Assembly (NCBI RefSeq): GCF_030718205.1
Contig: NZ_JAUZQF010000006.1
Span: 248,001 to 312,000 of the forward strand
Reading direction: 5' to 3'
From: Nonomuraea turcica
GTDB lineage: Bacteria; Actinomycetota; Actinomycetes; Streptosporangiales; Streptosporangiaceae
Length of the DNA stretch: 64,000 nt
A program made the position numbers and the translations under genes. Under the pieces are notes generated by a model. The model saw nothing but the letters and a program-made list of their open reading frames with translations, had not been told where the DNA came from and made no database searches. Below are positions 23,943 to 32,094 of the stretch, piece after piece. How positions within the stretch are numbered: position 1 is the stretch's first letter; each line of letters begins with the position of its first letter.

Positions 23943-25286
23943 ATGCCGAGTCAGGGAACCATCGGTGACCGCGTCCGTGGACTGCGGCTGAACAGGCGGA
24001 TGTCACAGGCCCAGCTGGCCGGACCCGACCTGTCTGACAGTTATGTCTCGCTCATTGAGTCGGGCAAGCGCACGCCGACTCCTGTCGTGGCTCGGCTGCT
24101 GGCCGAGCGGCTTGGATGCACAACCGAGTTCCTCCTTCACGGGATCGAGCCTCGGCAGCGCATCGACACCGAGCTCGGGTTGCGCCATGCCGAGCTCGAG
24201 CTGCACCACGGCGACGCCACTGTCGCCGCGGACCGCTTCACGGAGATCGTGAAGGCGGCCGACGAGGAAAACGCCATGCTGACCGCGCAGGCCCGTTTCG
24301 GCCGGGCCCGTGCCCTCGAGGCCCAGGGTCGCCTCGGCCAGGCGGTGGAGGCCTTCGAGCGTCTGCGCAGAGAGGCCGCGGCTCACCCCGAGCGGCTGGC
24401 CGACCTCCCGCTCACCATCGCGCTGAGCCGCTGCTACCAGCGGGCCGGCGACCGGCTGCGCGCTCGTGACCTGGCCACATACGCGCTGGAGCAGGCCGAG
24501 CGGCTGTCCATCACCGAAGGCGAGATCGCCGTCGACCTGGCCACCGCGCTCATCGAGGCACGCGGCGAGCAGGAGAGCGGCTCCCCCGAGCTGGCATACG
24601 TCAAGCGGGTGCTGGACACGGCAGGCGTACCACAAGTTATGGACCGTTCCGGAGAGATCCGCACGTTGTGGCACGCGAGTGCCGCAGCCGCGGCAGGCGA
24701 GGACTCCGCGCTGGCCGTGCGCCTGGCCGACGACGCGATCATGGCTGGTCGCGCGTCCCGGCTCGCGCTGCAGCTGGCCCGGGCCGCCATGCACTGGTCC
24801 AGGATGGCCACCGCGCCGATCTACGAGGCCGAGCCGCTCATCACGGCCGCTTCCCAGGTCTTCGCCGGCTTCCCCAGCGCCACCCGCGAACACGGCGAGA
24901 GCCTCATCGTGCACGCGCGGGTGAGACTGCGGGCCGGCGACCCCGTGCGGGCCGCCGAGCTGGCTCATGCGGCGTTGGAGCCGTCGTCCGACCAGGCAGG
25001 CATCACGCCTGTCGAGGCGCGCCTGGTGCTCGCCACCGTGGCGCTCGACCAGGGCCAGGACGCCACGGCGGATCTCGCCGCGGCTTCTCGGATGCTGAGC
25101 GCGCTGGACCGGCCGGTGTTCGGCACCGACCGGCAGGTCGCTCGCTGCTGGCGCGAGCTGGGCGACCTCTACGGCAGGGTCGGGTCCGTGGCGCACCAGA
25201 CGGCGGCATATCGTAAGGCCCTCGAAGCCGCCGGAGTCCGCTCCGCCATGGCGGGAGTCACGGTCGACGCCATAGTTTCTCGCTGA
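23943..25286 (+). CDS. XRE-family regulator with TPR-like C-terminal region
   Basis: From ATG 23943 the product is 447 residues. Residues ~7-62 are an XRE helix-turn-helix (GDRVRGLRLNRRMSQAQLAG, SDSYVSLIESGKRTPTPVVA). The rest is all helical with tetratricopeptide-like repeats (for example AVEAFERLRREAA, LTIALSRCYQRAGDRLRARD, AYRKALEAAG). This architecture is used by peptide- or protein-responsive regulators in actinomycetes. A TTG at 23931 is in frame but less likely. It lies between the PH-domain gene and a FadR-type regulator; its target is unknown. Confidence 0.85.
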   Translation: MPSQGTIGDRVRGLRLNRRMSQAQLAGPDLSDSYVSLIESGKRTPTPVVARLLAERLGCTTEFLLHGIEPRQRIDTELGLRHAELELHHGDATVAADRFTEIVKAADEENAMLTAQARFGRARALEAQGRLGQAVEAFERLRREAAAHPERLADLPLTIALSRCYQRAGDRLRARDLATYALEQAERLSITEGEIAVDLATALIEARGEQESGSPELAYVKRVLDTAGVPQVMDRSGEIRTLWHASAAAAAGEDSALAVRLADDAIMAGRASRLALQLARAAMHWSRMATAPIYEAEPLITAASQVFAGFPSATREHGESLIVHARVRLRAGDPVRAAELAHAALEPSSDQAGITPVEARLVLATVALDQGQDATADLAAASRMLSALDRPVFGTDRQVARCWRELGDLYGRVGSVAHQTAAYRKALEAAGVRSAMAGVTVDAIVSR

Positions 25287-25337
25287 ACCTCCGGAGAGCT
25301 CCAGATTTGGCTTTTGAGTCTGGAATAATTAGGGTCT

Positions 25338-25366
25338 ACCAGTCATTGACTCATAGGATGATTGGT
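25338..25366. promoter_or_regulatory. Candidate FadR-type autoregulatory operator
   Basis: ACCAGTCAT (25338-25346) and ATGATTGGT (25358-25366) are inverted copies matching at 8 of 9 positions, with 11 bases between and 20 bases centre to centre (two helical turns). The site is 21 bases upstream of the GntR-family start, where a regulator would control its own promoter. Confidence 0.5.
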
Positions 25367-25386
25367 TACCCCGGAGGAGGCGGACT

Positions 25387-26061
25387 GTGAGTCTGCGTAC
25401 GGCGCAGCGGGCTTCGCTTGTCGACCAGGTGATCGACCAGCTCAAAGAGCAGATCACCTCAGGGTCGTGGCAGATGAACGGCAAGATCCCGACTGAGACC
25501 GTGCTCGCCGAGCAGCTCGGAGTGGGTCGTAACACCGTTCGTGAGGCCGTACGCGCGCTCACGCACGCCGGGCTGCTCGAGTGCCGTCAGGGGGACGGCA
25601 CTTACGTCCGCGCGACCAGCGAGCTATCCGGCGCCATGCTGCGGCGGCTGAAGCAGGCCGAGCAGCTGGAGATCCTCGAGGTACGCCGCGCGCTCGAGGT
25701 CGAGTCGGCGCGCCTGGCCGCCACCCGGCGCACCGACGAGGACATCGTCCACATCGAGGCGGCGCTGGCGGAGCGCGACCGCGCGTGGGAGCTGGACGAC
25801 CCCGACTTCTTCGTCGAGGCCGACCTGGCCTTCCACATGGCGGTGGCGCACGCCACGCACAACCTCGTGCTGATCGACCTGTATGAGGACTTCTCGGCGG
25901 CCCTGCGCGCCAGCATCACGGCGGCGGGCACGTCGCTCAACAAGACCTACATCCCGCACGACGCGATCGCCCGCGCCATCGCGGCCGGGGACGCGACGGC
26001 GGCCGAGCGGGCCGGGCACGCCTGCATGGAGCACATCCTCATCGCGCTCACCGACTCCTGA
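25387..26061 (+). CDS. FadR-subfamily GntR regulator (FCD domain)
   Basis: The 224-residue protein has a GntR winged helix at ~8-72 (LVDQVIDQLKEQITSGSW, IPTETVLAEQLGVGRNTVRE, LLECRQGDGTYVRA) and a C-terminal FCD ligand/metal-binding domain (~85-215: LEVRRALEVESARLAATRR, DLAFHMAVAHATHN). FCD regulators respond to small organic acids. GTG 25387 is preceded by GGAGGAGG. Its 3' end overlaps the convergent NAD(P)-binding gene by 14 bases. No dependent catabolic gene lies immediately downstream, so its target is not evident. Confidence 0.92.
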   Translation: MSLRTAQRASLVDQVIDQLKEQITSGSWQMNGKIPTETVLAEQLGVGRNTVREAVRALTHAGLLECRQGDGTYVRATSELSGAMLRRLKQAEQLEILEVRRALEVESARLAATRRTDEDIVHIEAALAERDRAWELDDPDFFVEADLAFHMAVAHATHNLVLIDLYEDFSAALRASITAAGTSLNKTYIPHDAIARAIAAGDATAAERAGHACMEHILIALTDS

Positions 26062-26887
26062 GCCGGTCGGCGTGGTCTTTCGCGAAGTCGGTGAATGACC
26101 TGCCGGGGCGGCCCGTCACGTCCGTGAACGCCGGCGTGGTGTAGTCGCCCCAACCCTGCGCGTACGCCGTGAGGTATTCCTTGGTGACCGCCGCGTCCCA
26201 CTCCGGCAGCCCGGCCGCTTGCATCGCACGCTCCGCGTCGTCCACGGTGACCGGCTGGTAGTCGATCGGCGTGCCGTACACCTCGCTCAGTGCGACGGCC
26301 GCGTCCCCCAGTGAGATGCTGGCCGGGCCCGTGAGAGTGTAAGTCTTGCCCTTGTGCGGCGCCGGATCACGCAGGACCGCGGCGGCGAAGTCGCCGATGT
26401 CGCGTACGTCGATCATGCTCAGCCGGCCCTCGCCCGTCGCGCCGTAGAGGGTGTCGCCGTTCACCGAGCCGAAAAGGTTCTGCATGAAGAAGGCCGGGCG
26501 GATGACGGTCCAGCCGAGACCCGAGGCCGCGAGCTCGACGTCGGACAGGGCGTGCAGCCGGCCGTTGCGGGTCGGCGCGTCGTGGGCGGCGCCGATGGCC
26601 GACATGCGCACGATGTGGTCCACCCCGGCCTCCCTGGCCGCCCAGACGGCGTTCATGCTGGCATGGGGCGCCTGCGGGCCCATCGCGGTCAGCAGCCACA
26701 ACGTGTCCACGCCCTTGAACGCCTGGCCGAGTGTGGCGGGGTCGTGCAAGTCGCCGACCGCCACCTCGACACCGGACGGCGCCTTCGCCGCGTCCCGCAC
26801 CAGGACCCGCACATCCTCCGTGCCCGCCAAGGACCGCAGCACCGCGCTGGAAACGGTGCCGGTGGCGCCGGTGATCAAAATGGTCAT
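26048..26887 (-). CDS. NmrA-like NAD(P)-binding reductase
   Basis: The 279-residue protein begins MTILITGATGTVSSAVLRSL, a Rossmann nucleotide-binding motif of the atypical SDR/NmrA group, followed by VRVLVRDA and a substrate region with IVRMSAIGA and WTVIRPAFFMQN. Relatives include quinone oxidoreductase-like and redox-sensor proteins. The start at 26887 overlaps the stop of the monooxygenase-like gene by 4 bases (ATGA). Together with the divergent MarR gene they form a probable inducible detoxification module; the substrate is unknown. Confidence 0.82.
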   Translation of the reverse strand: MTILITGATGTVSSAVLRSLAGTEDVRVLVRDAAKAPSGVEVAVGDLHDPATLGQAFKGVDTLWLLTAMGPQAPHASMNAVWAAREAGVDHIVRMSAIGAAHDAPTRNGRLHALSDVELAASGLGWTVIRPAFFMQNLFGSVNGDTLYGATGEGRLSMIDVRDIGDFAAAVLRDPAPHKGKTYTLTGPASISLGDAAVALSEVYGTPIDYQPVTVDDAERAMQAAGLPEWDAAVTKEYLTAYAQGWGDYTTPAFTDVTGRPGRSFTDFAKDHADRLRSR

Positions 26888-27171
26888 CGTATTGTCCCCT
26901 CTTCCATGGACACGAGCTCGTCGATCAGATCGAAAAAGGCCTGGATGCCAGGCAGGTTCGCGCCTTTGGCGCGGGAGGCGGCGAAGTCCTCCGGCGTGCG
27001 CCACTCCACGATGTCCAGCCACTCGCCCTCGGACACGCGGACCAGCTTGGCGCTCAGGAATCCCGTCCGATCGGCCTGGAAGTCCGCGACCATCCGCGGG
27101 CGTGCCGCCAGAAGCAGGTCGGCCTGCTCGGGGGCGACACGGAACCTGGTGAGTTCCACCGTTGTCGTCAT
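26884..27171 (-). CDS. Antibiotic biosynthesis monooxygenase (ABM) domain protein
   Basis: The 95-residue protein has the ferredoxin-like ABM pattern: VELTRFRVAPEQADLLLAAR, a central DRTGFLSAKLVRVSEGEWLDIVEW and a final helix. Such small dimeric proteins act as cofactor-free oxygenases or simply bind small ligands. It begins 20 bases beyond the MarR operator candidate, and its stop overlaps the start of the NmrA-like gene, so the pair forms one transcription unit read away from the MarR gene. Confidence 0.75.
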   Translation of the reverse strand: MTTTVELTRFRVAPEQADLLLAARPRMVADFQADRTGFLSAKLVRVSEGEWLDIVEWRTPEDFAASRAKGANLPGIQAFFDLIDELVSMEEGTIR

Positions 27172-27190
27172 GCCACGAGAATATAGTAAT

Positions 27191-27219
27191 GATTAGTGAC
27201 GGTCAAGATTAGTGACTAA
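27191..27219. promoter_or_regulatory. Candidate MarR operator in the divergent intergenic region
   Basis: GATTAGTGAC occurs twice as a direct repeat (27191-27200 and 27207-27216, 16 bases apart); the second copy extends to the odd-centred palindrome TTAGTGACTAA (27209-27219). The region is AT-rich against its surroundings and lies between the divergent ABM-reductase and MarR starts, so binding could control both. Confidence 0.55.
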
Positions 27220-27233
27220 ATGGAGGGTGTGAG

Positions 27234-27710
27234 GTGCGCAGGAGCCAGCGCAAGCAGGAGGAGCCCGATCTCGGCATTCTGTCCAGCCGGACCCTTTTCA
27301 GCCTGCAGCGGGAGCTGTTCACCCGGCTGAGCGAGCAGGGGCATCCGCAGGTGCGGCCACGGCACGGTGCGGTGATCGCCTACCTGGACGAGGAAGGCAG
27401 CAGGGCCACCGACCTGGCGGCGCAGTCCGGGCAGCACAAGCAGGTGATCGGCACCCTGGTGGACGAGCTGGTGGAGCTCGGGTATGTGGAACGCCGGCCG
27501 GACCCGGCCGACCGCCGTGCCAAGCTGATCGTGCCTACCGAGAAGGGCCGCGATCACATGGCCAAGTCGGACGCGATCCTCGCCGCGATGGAGGCGGAGC
27601 ATGCGCAGGCGGTGGGTGAGCAGGCGTATGCGGACTTCAAGCGGGTCTTCAAGGCGGTGGCCGACCGCCAAACCGGAAAGGACCGCACCGACGTGCCACC
27701 CCGGGACTGA
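27234..27710 (+). CDS. MarR-family transcriptional regulator
   Basis: The 158-residue protein has the MarR winged-helix core: HGAVIAYLDEEGSRATDLAA, QHKQVIGTLVDELVELGYVE and the wing RRPDPADRRAKLIVPTEKG (~residues 45-110). The start is GTG 27234 after GGAGGG. It is divergent from the ABM/NmrA-like pair with a repeat-containing operator between them, the usual arrangement for a repressor relieved by phenolic or electrophilic compounds. The ligand is unknown. Confidence 0.9.
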   Translation: MRRSQRKQEEPDLGILSSRTLFSLQRELFTRLSEQGHPQVRPRHGAVIAYLDEEGSRATDLAAQSGQHKQVIGTLVDELVELGYVERRPDPADRRAKLIVPTEKGRDHMAKSDAILAAMEAEHAQAVGEQAYADFKRVFKAVADRQTGKDRTDVPPRD

Positions 27711-27819
27711 CCCCGCCCCGGCGCCCCGCCTTCCCCGGCTGAAGCGGCCGGTCGGCGTTTGCAGGGAGGCGCCGGCCCCGGGGGGCAGAGTGCGTCTCCC
27801 GCGCGAAGCCGCAGGGTCC

Positions 27820-28917
27820 TTACTGCTGGCGGAGAGACATGACCAGGTAGCGGAAGGACGGGGCGGCGTCGCCCGGAACGTCCTGGATGAGGGCGGGCCT
27901 GGTCGGCGACTCCATGTTGATGCGGGCCAGGTCGCTCTCGATCCCCACCAGCCCGTCCAGCAGGAACTGCGACTGGAAGGCGATCTGGATGTCCTCACCC
28001 CGCAGCTCGCACTCGACCACCTCGGTGCCGCGCCCGATGTCGCCGCCGCCCGCCTGGATCAGCACCTGCCCCTGCGCGAACGACAGCCGGATGGCGGTGT
28101 TGCGCTCGGCCACCAGCGCCACCCGCTTGATCGCGTTGACGAACGGCGTCACCGGCACGTCAGCCCTGATCGACCAGTCGTTGGTCAGCCTGGCACGGTA
28201 GTCGATGAACTGCTCGTCGAGCAGCCGCACCGTCGTGCTGCGCCCCACGCTCTCGAACCCGGCCACCCCGTCGCCCATCGCGATCCACACCTCGCCGCCG
28301 CGCAGCGACTTGGCCACCTCGACCAGCACCCGGGCCGGCACCATCGCGGAGACGGCCACGTCAGGACTGGCCGGACGCCAGGTGAAGTCGCGGGCCGCGA
28401 TGCGGTAGCGGTCGGTCGCCGCCATCGCCACGGACTCGCCCTCGATGTCGACCCTGATGCCGGTGAGCATCGGCAGCGTGTCGTCGCGGCTGGCGGCTGG
28501 CGCGACCTGGCCGACGGCCGAGGCGAACACGCCGCCGCCGACGGCGCCGATGGCCGGCGGCATCGTGGGCAGGCTCGGAAAGTCCTCGACCGGCATCGTG
28601 ACGAGCCCGAACTCGGCACTGCCACAGGTCAGCACCGCCTCAGCACCTTCGGTGACGATCTCCACGTCGTCCGCGGGCAGGCTCCGGCTGATCTCGGCCA
28701 AGAGCCGGCCGGGGATCAGCACGCTGCCTTCCTCGGCCACGTCGGCGTCGATGACGGCCCGGGCGGAGACGTCGTAGTCGAACGCGGACAGGCTCAGATC
28801 CTCGCCTGCCTCCAGCAGGAGCCCGGACAGGACGGGCACTACAGGGCGGCTGGGCAGGACTCGGGCAGCCCACGCCACCGCCTCTGCGAGTACATCGCGG
28901 TTAACCCGGATTTTCAC
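27820..28917 (-). CDS. DNA polymerase III beta sliding clamp, dnaN-family protein outside the dnaA locus
   Basis: The 365-residue protein shows the three-domain clamp pattern from MKIRVNRDVLAEAVAWAARV onward, including PVLSGLLLEAGEDLSLSAFD, ATDRYRIAARDF in domain 2 and IQIAFQSQFLLDGL in domain 3. The C-terminus reads YLVMSLRQQ instead of the usual YLLMPVRL-type ending, so a highly conserved proline of the MP[VM]R motif near the binding cleft is replaced. Neighbours are a MarR gene and a response regulator, not dnaA/recF. This suggests a second, specialised clamp; a dnaN elsewhere in the genome is assumed, not seen. Start is GTG 28917. Confidence 0.85.
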   Translation of the reverse strand: MKIRVNRDVLAEAVAWAARVLPSRPVVPVLSGLLLEAGEDLSLSAFDYDVSARAVIDADVAEEGSVLIPGRLLAEISRSLPADDVEIVTEGAEAVLTCGSAEFGLVTMPVEDFPSLPTMPPAIGAVGGGVFASAVGQVAPAASRDDTLPMLTGIRVDIEGESVAMAATDRYRIAARDFTWRPASPDVAVSAMVPARVLVEVAKSLRGGEVWIAMGDGVAGFESVGRSTTVRLLDEQFIDYRARLTNDWSIRADVPVTPFVNAIKRVALVAERNTAIRLSFAQGQVLIQAGGGDIGRGTEVVECELRGEDIQIAFQSQFLLDGLVGIESDLARINMESPTRPALIQDVPGDAAPSFRYLVMSLRQQ

Positions 28918-28989
28918 CTGTTACACCCCTTCGTCGCGCCGTGCCTCTATGAAAATATCCGAGAGGACCGACAACTCAGGGCCACGTTG

Positions 28990-29643
28990 TCAGCCGCGGC
29001 TGTTGAGGTACGTGAGCACGGCCAGCACCCGCCGGTTGTCGTCGTCCGACGGCGCGAGGCCCAGCTTGGCGAAGATGTTGGCGGTGTGTTTGGCGACGGC
29101 GCTCTCGCTGAGGTAGAGCCGCTGGGAGATCGCCGCGTTGGAGCGCCCTTCCGCCATGGCCTCGAGCACCTCCCGTTCCCTCGGCGTGAGCGCGGCCAGC
29201 GGCTCGTGCCTGGCGTTGCTGGCCAGCAGCTTGGCGATGACCTCCGGGTCCATGGCGGTGCCGCCTTTGGCGACCCTGCGTACCGCGTCGATGAACTGCT
29301 CGGCGTTGAAGACCCGATCCTTGAGCAGGTAGCCGATCCCGCCTGAGCCGTCGGCCAGCAGCTCGCGGGCATACAGCTGCTCGACGTGCTGGGACAGCAC
29401 GAGGATCGGCAGGCCCGGCACGGACTTCCTGGCCGCGAGCGCCGCCTGCAGTCCCTCGTCGGTGAACGTGGGCGGCAGCCGCACATCGACGATCGAGACG
29501 TCCGGGCGCAGCTCGATCAGGCCCTTCAGCAGTTCGGGGCCGGATTCCACCGCGGCGACGACGTCGAAGCCGTGGGCCTGCAGCAGGTGCACCAGGCCGT
29601 CTCTGAGCAGGTAGAGGTCCTCGGCGATGAGCACACGGTTCAT
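28990..29643 (-). CDS. NarL/FixJ-type response regulator
   Basis: The 217-residue regulator has a receiver domain (RVLIAEDLYLLRDGLVHLLQ; phosphoacceptor aspartate in VSIVDVRLPP near residue 52; switch-region LVLSQHVE and the lysine in YLLKD) and a LuxR DNA-binding helix-turn-helix at ~145-205 (LTPREREVLEAMAEGRSNAA, SESAVAKHTANIFAKLGL). ATG 29643 overlaps the TGA of the histidine kinase gene, so the pair is translationally coupled. The divergent ABC exporter is a plausible but unproven target. Confidence 0.93.
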   Translation of the reverse strand: MNRVLIAEDLYLLRDGLVHLLQAHGFDVVAAVESGPELLKGLIELRPDVSIVDVRLPPTFTDEGLQAALAARKSVPGLPILVLSQHVEQLYARELLADGSGGIGYLLKDRVFNAEQFIDAVRRVAKGGTAMDPEVIAKLLASNARHEPLAALTPREREVLEAMAEGRSNAAISQRLYLSESAVAKHTANIFAKLGLAPSDDDNRRVLAVLTYLNSRG

Positions 29644-31115
29644 AGGCATGGGCGCCAGGGCTTGGTCGGGGTCGCTTCCACCATCCAGCGCTCCCTGTTG
29701 TGGGTCACGGGGATACGAATGGCCATGAAGTGCATGCTAAGCCCAAGCGCGATCATGCCGATGATCGTCGGCCACTGCCAGACCTCGGGGAGGTGCAGCG
29801 CCAGGAACCAGGACTTCTCGTCAAAGTCGATGATCTTGAAGATGGCCGGCACGAACCCCTGCGGGAACGTCGGGCACCAGGCCGTCGCCCACAGGAAGCC
29901 GAGCAGGATCGCCTTTCGGCGGGGAAGCCTGCCCAGGTCGCCCGACCAGTGCTCGGGCAACGCCCTGGGCAGCTCCATCGTCACCGTGGTGGGGCCGCCG
30001 GGCGGGCTGTTCAGCGCGAGCACACCGTCGAACGCCGCCAGCCTCCGCTCGATGCCGGACAGGCCGCTGCCCTTGGCCGGATCGGCGCCGCCCATACCGT
30101 CGTCGGTGACCGTGATGCGCAGGTCAGGGCCGTTGGAGCTGAGGTCCACGGTCGCCGACCTGGCGTCGCCGTGCCGGGCCGCGTTGGAGAGCAGCTCGCT
30201 GACAGCGAAGTACGCCGCCGCCTCGACCGGCGCCTCCGGCCGATGCGGCAGGTCGACGTCCACGGTGACCCGCATCGGGCTGTCCATGGCCAGGGCGCGG
30301 ACGGCGTCGCCCAGTCCGCGTTCGGCCAGCACCGGTGGGTGGATGCCACGGATGACCCTGCGCAGCTCGGTCAGCGTGTCGGAGGAGGCGTCCCTGGCCT
30401 TGGCCAGCAGCGCCTTGGCCGCCGACGGGTCCTTGTCCATCAGCTCCTCGGCGGCGCCGAGCGTCATGCCGATCGCCACCAGCCTGGCCTGCGTGCCGTC
30501 ATGCAGGTCGCGTTCGATCCTGCGCATCTCGGCCGCCTGGGAGTCGGTCGCCAGGTTGCGGGTGCGCTTGAGATGGCTCACCTGGCTGGCCAGGCGGCTC
30601 GCGGCCGTCGCGCCGAGCAGCAGGTTGCTCCAGAGCGCGTAGAGCCGCAGGCCCAGCTCCGGCACCAGGACGAACAGCGGCAGCAGCGTCGCCTTGACCA
30701 GCGGGTCCAGCAGCAGCCAGAGATCGTCGCGCCAGGTCGCCGGGTCGGTGATCAGCCACTTCCAGCGATCGTTCCAGGCGGGGATACGTGGCGTCCGGTA
30801 GAGGGTGCGGTCCGAACGGTACATCCCGTCCGGTCCCGGCACGGGAGGCGGGGGCTTGGGCAGGTAGGGGGCCTCGATCGGGATGCCCGTCCACGCGCGC
30901 AGGAGCCGCCTGTTGAGCTCGGCCAGCCTCCTGACCATCCGAACCTGCGGCTGGAAGAGGAACACCATGCCCATCGCCACCGCCAGGACCAGCATGACGA
31001 CGGACAGGAGGATCAGCGGCACCTCGACGACGAGTAGCGCGAGCAGCACCGTGACCTGACCTAACCTCCGCAAGAGCATGCCTTCAGTCTGCGACAGCGA
31101 GGGCGCCTCGGTCAC
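29640..31115 (-). CDS. Sensor histidine kinase, NarL-partner type, with C-terminal membrane segments
   Basis: The 491-residue kinase has two or more N-terminal transmembrane segments (~17-52), a proline-rich loop, a second hydrophobic region (~135-170), then a HisKA_3 dimerisation domain with the phosphorylated histidine in RRIERDLHDGTQARL (~205) and an ATPase domain with SELLSNAARHG and VTDDGMGGAD, GSGLSGIERRLAA. After the ATPase domain, two further hydrophobic segments (~405-430, 450-475) are present, unusual because this domain normally ends the protein. Start GTG 31115 lies 73 bases from the divergent ABC gene. Confidence 0.88.
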   Translation of the reverse strand: MTEAPSLSQTEGMLLRRLGQVTVLLALLVVEVPLILLSVVMLVLAVAMGMVFLFQPQVRMVRRLAELNRRLLRAWTGIPIEAPYLPKPPPPVPGPDGMYRSDRTLYRTPRIPAWNDRWKWLITDPATWRDDLWLLLDPLVKATLLPLFVLVPELGLRLYALWSNLLLGATAASRLASQVSHLKRTRNLATDSQAAEMRRIERDLHDGTQARLVAIGMTLGAAEELMDKDPSAAKALLAKARDASSDTLTELRRVIRGIHPPVLAERGLGDAVRALAMDSPMRVTVDVDLPHRPEAPVEAAAYFAVSELLSNAARHGDARSATVDLSSNGPDLRITVTDDGMGGADPAKGSGLSGIERRLAAFDGVLALNSPPGGPTTVTMELPRALPEHWSGDLGRLPRRKAILLGFLWATAWCPTFPQGFVPAIFKIIDFDEKSWFLALHLPEVWQWPTIIGMIALGLSMHFMAIRIPVTHNRERWMVEATPTKPWRPCL

Positions 31116-31188
31116 TGCACCTAGCTACACCCTTGCTGGGCAGCTAACGAGATTCCGCGACAACTCCCGCGTTCCTAGCGTCGATGCC

Positions 31189-32094
31189 ATGAAAATCATC
31201 GAGGTCAGGAACCTGCGCAAGCAGTATCCGAACCATCTGGCGGTCGACGACGTGTCGTTCGAGGTCGCCGAGGGCGAGATCTTCGGCGTCCTCGGCCCGA
31301 ACGGCGCAGGCAAGACCACCACCGTGGAATGCGTCGCCGGCCTGCGGGCGCCGGACGGCGGCACCGTACGAGTGGCCGGGCTGGACCCGCAGCGGGACCG
31401 GGACGAGCTGCGCCGGGTGCTCGGCATGCAGCTGCAGAGCGCGGCCCTGCCGGAGAAGATCAAGGTGTGGGAGGCTCTGGACCTCTACGCCTCCTTCTAC
31501 CCCGACCCGGCCGACTGGACCGAGCTGATGGAGCGGGTCGGGCTCGGCGACAAGCGCGACACCACCTTCAAGAAACTGTCCGGAGGGCAGCGCCAGCGGT
31601 TGTCCGTGGCGTTGGCGCTGGTCGGCAGGCCGCGCGTCGCGGTGCTCGACGAGCTGACGACCGGGCTCGACCCGCAGGCCCGCAGGGACACGTGGGAGCT
31701 GGTCGAGCAGATACGCGAGTCGGGGGTGACGATCGTGCTGGTCACCCACTTCATGGAGGAGGCCGAGCGGCTCTGCGACCGGCTCGCGCTGATCGACGCC
31801 GGCAAGGTGGTCGCCACCGACACGCCGGCCGGGCTGATCGCGCAGGTGGGCGGGGAGCAGCGGGTGCGGTTCCGGCCCTCGGCGCCGGTCGACGACGCCG
31901 TGCTGCTGGCCCTGCCCGAGGTGCGTGAGGTCAGCAGGAGCGGCGAGCAGATCACGGTCAGCGGCTCGGGCGACCTCGCGCCCGCGGTCACCCTCGCCCT
32001 CGCCCGGCACCAGATCGTTCCCGGGAACCTGCGCACCGAACAGGCCACGCTCGACGACGCGTTCCTCGCGCTCACCGGAAGGAAGTTGTCATGA
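31189..32094 (+). CDS. ABC exporter ATP-binding protein
   Basis: The 301-residue ATPase has Walker A GPNGAGKTTT (~38-47), Q-loop MQLQSAALPEKIKVWEALD, signature LSGGQRQRLS (~128-137) and Walker B VAVLDELTTGLDPQA, where a leucine replaces the usual proline after Glu. The C-terminal DrrA-type extension ends with ATLDDAFLALTGR, typical of drug or antibiotic exporters. ATG 31189 is chosen over the upstream ATG 31078, which would overlap the divergent kinase gene. Its stop overlaps the permease start by 4 bases. Confidence 0.93.
   Translation: MKIIEVRNLRKQYPNHLAVDDVSFEVAEGEIFGVLGPNGAGKTTTVECVAGLRAPDGGTVRVAGLDPQRDRDELRRVLGMQLQSAALPEKIKVWEALDLYASFYPDPADWTELMERVGLGDKRDTTFKKLSGGQRQRLSVALALVGRPRVAVLDELTTGLDPQARRDTWELVEQIRESGVTIVLVTHFMEEAERLCDRLALIDAGKVVATDTPAGLIAQVGGEQRVRFRPSAPVDDAVLLALPEVREVSRSGEQITVSGSGDLAPAVTLALARHQIVPGNLRTEQATLDDAFLALTGRKLS

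Noticed and set aside
27601..29346. 581-codon open frame antisense to the clamp and response regulator
   Set aside because: Overlaps two solid genes and has shadow composition.
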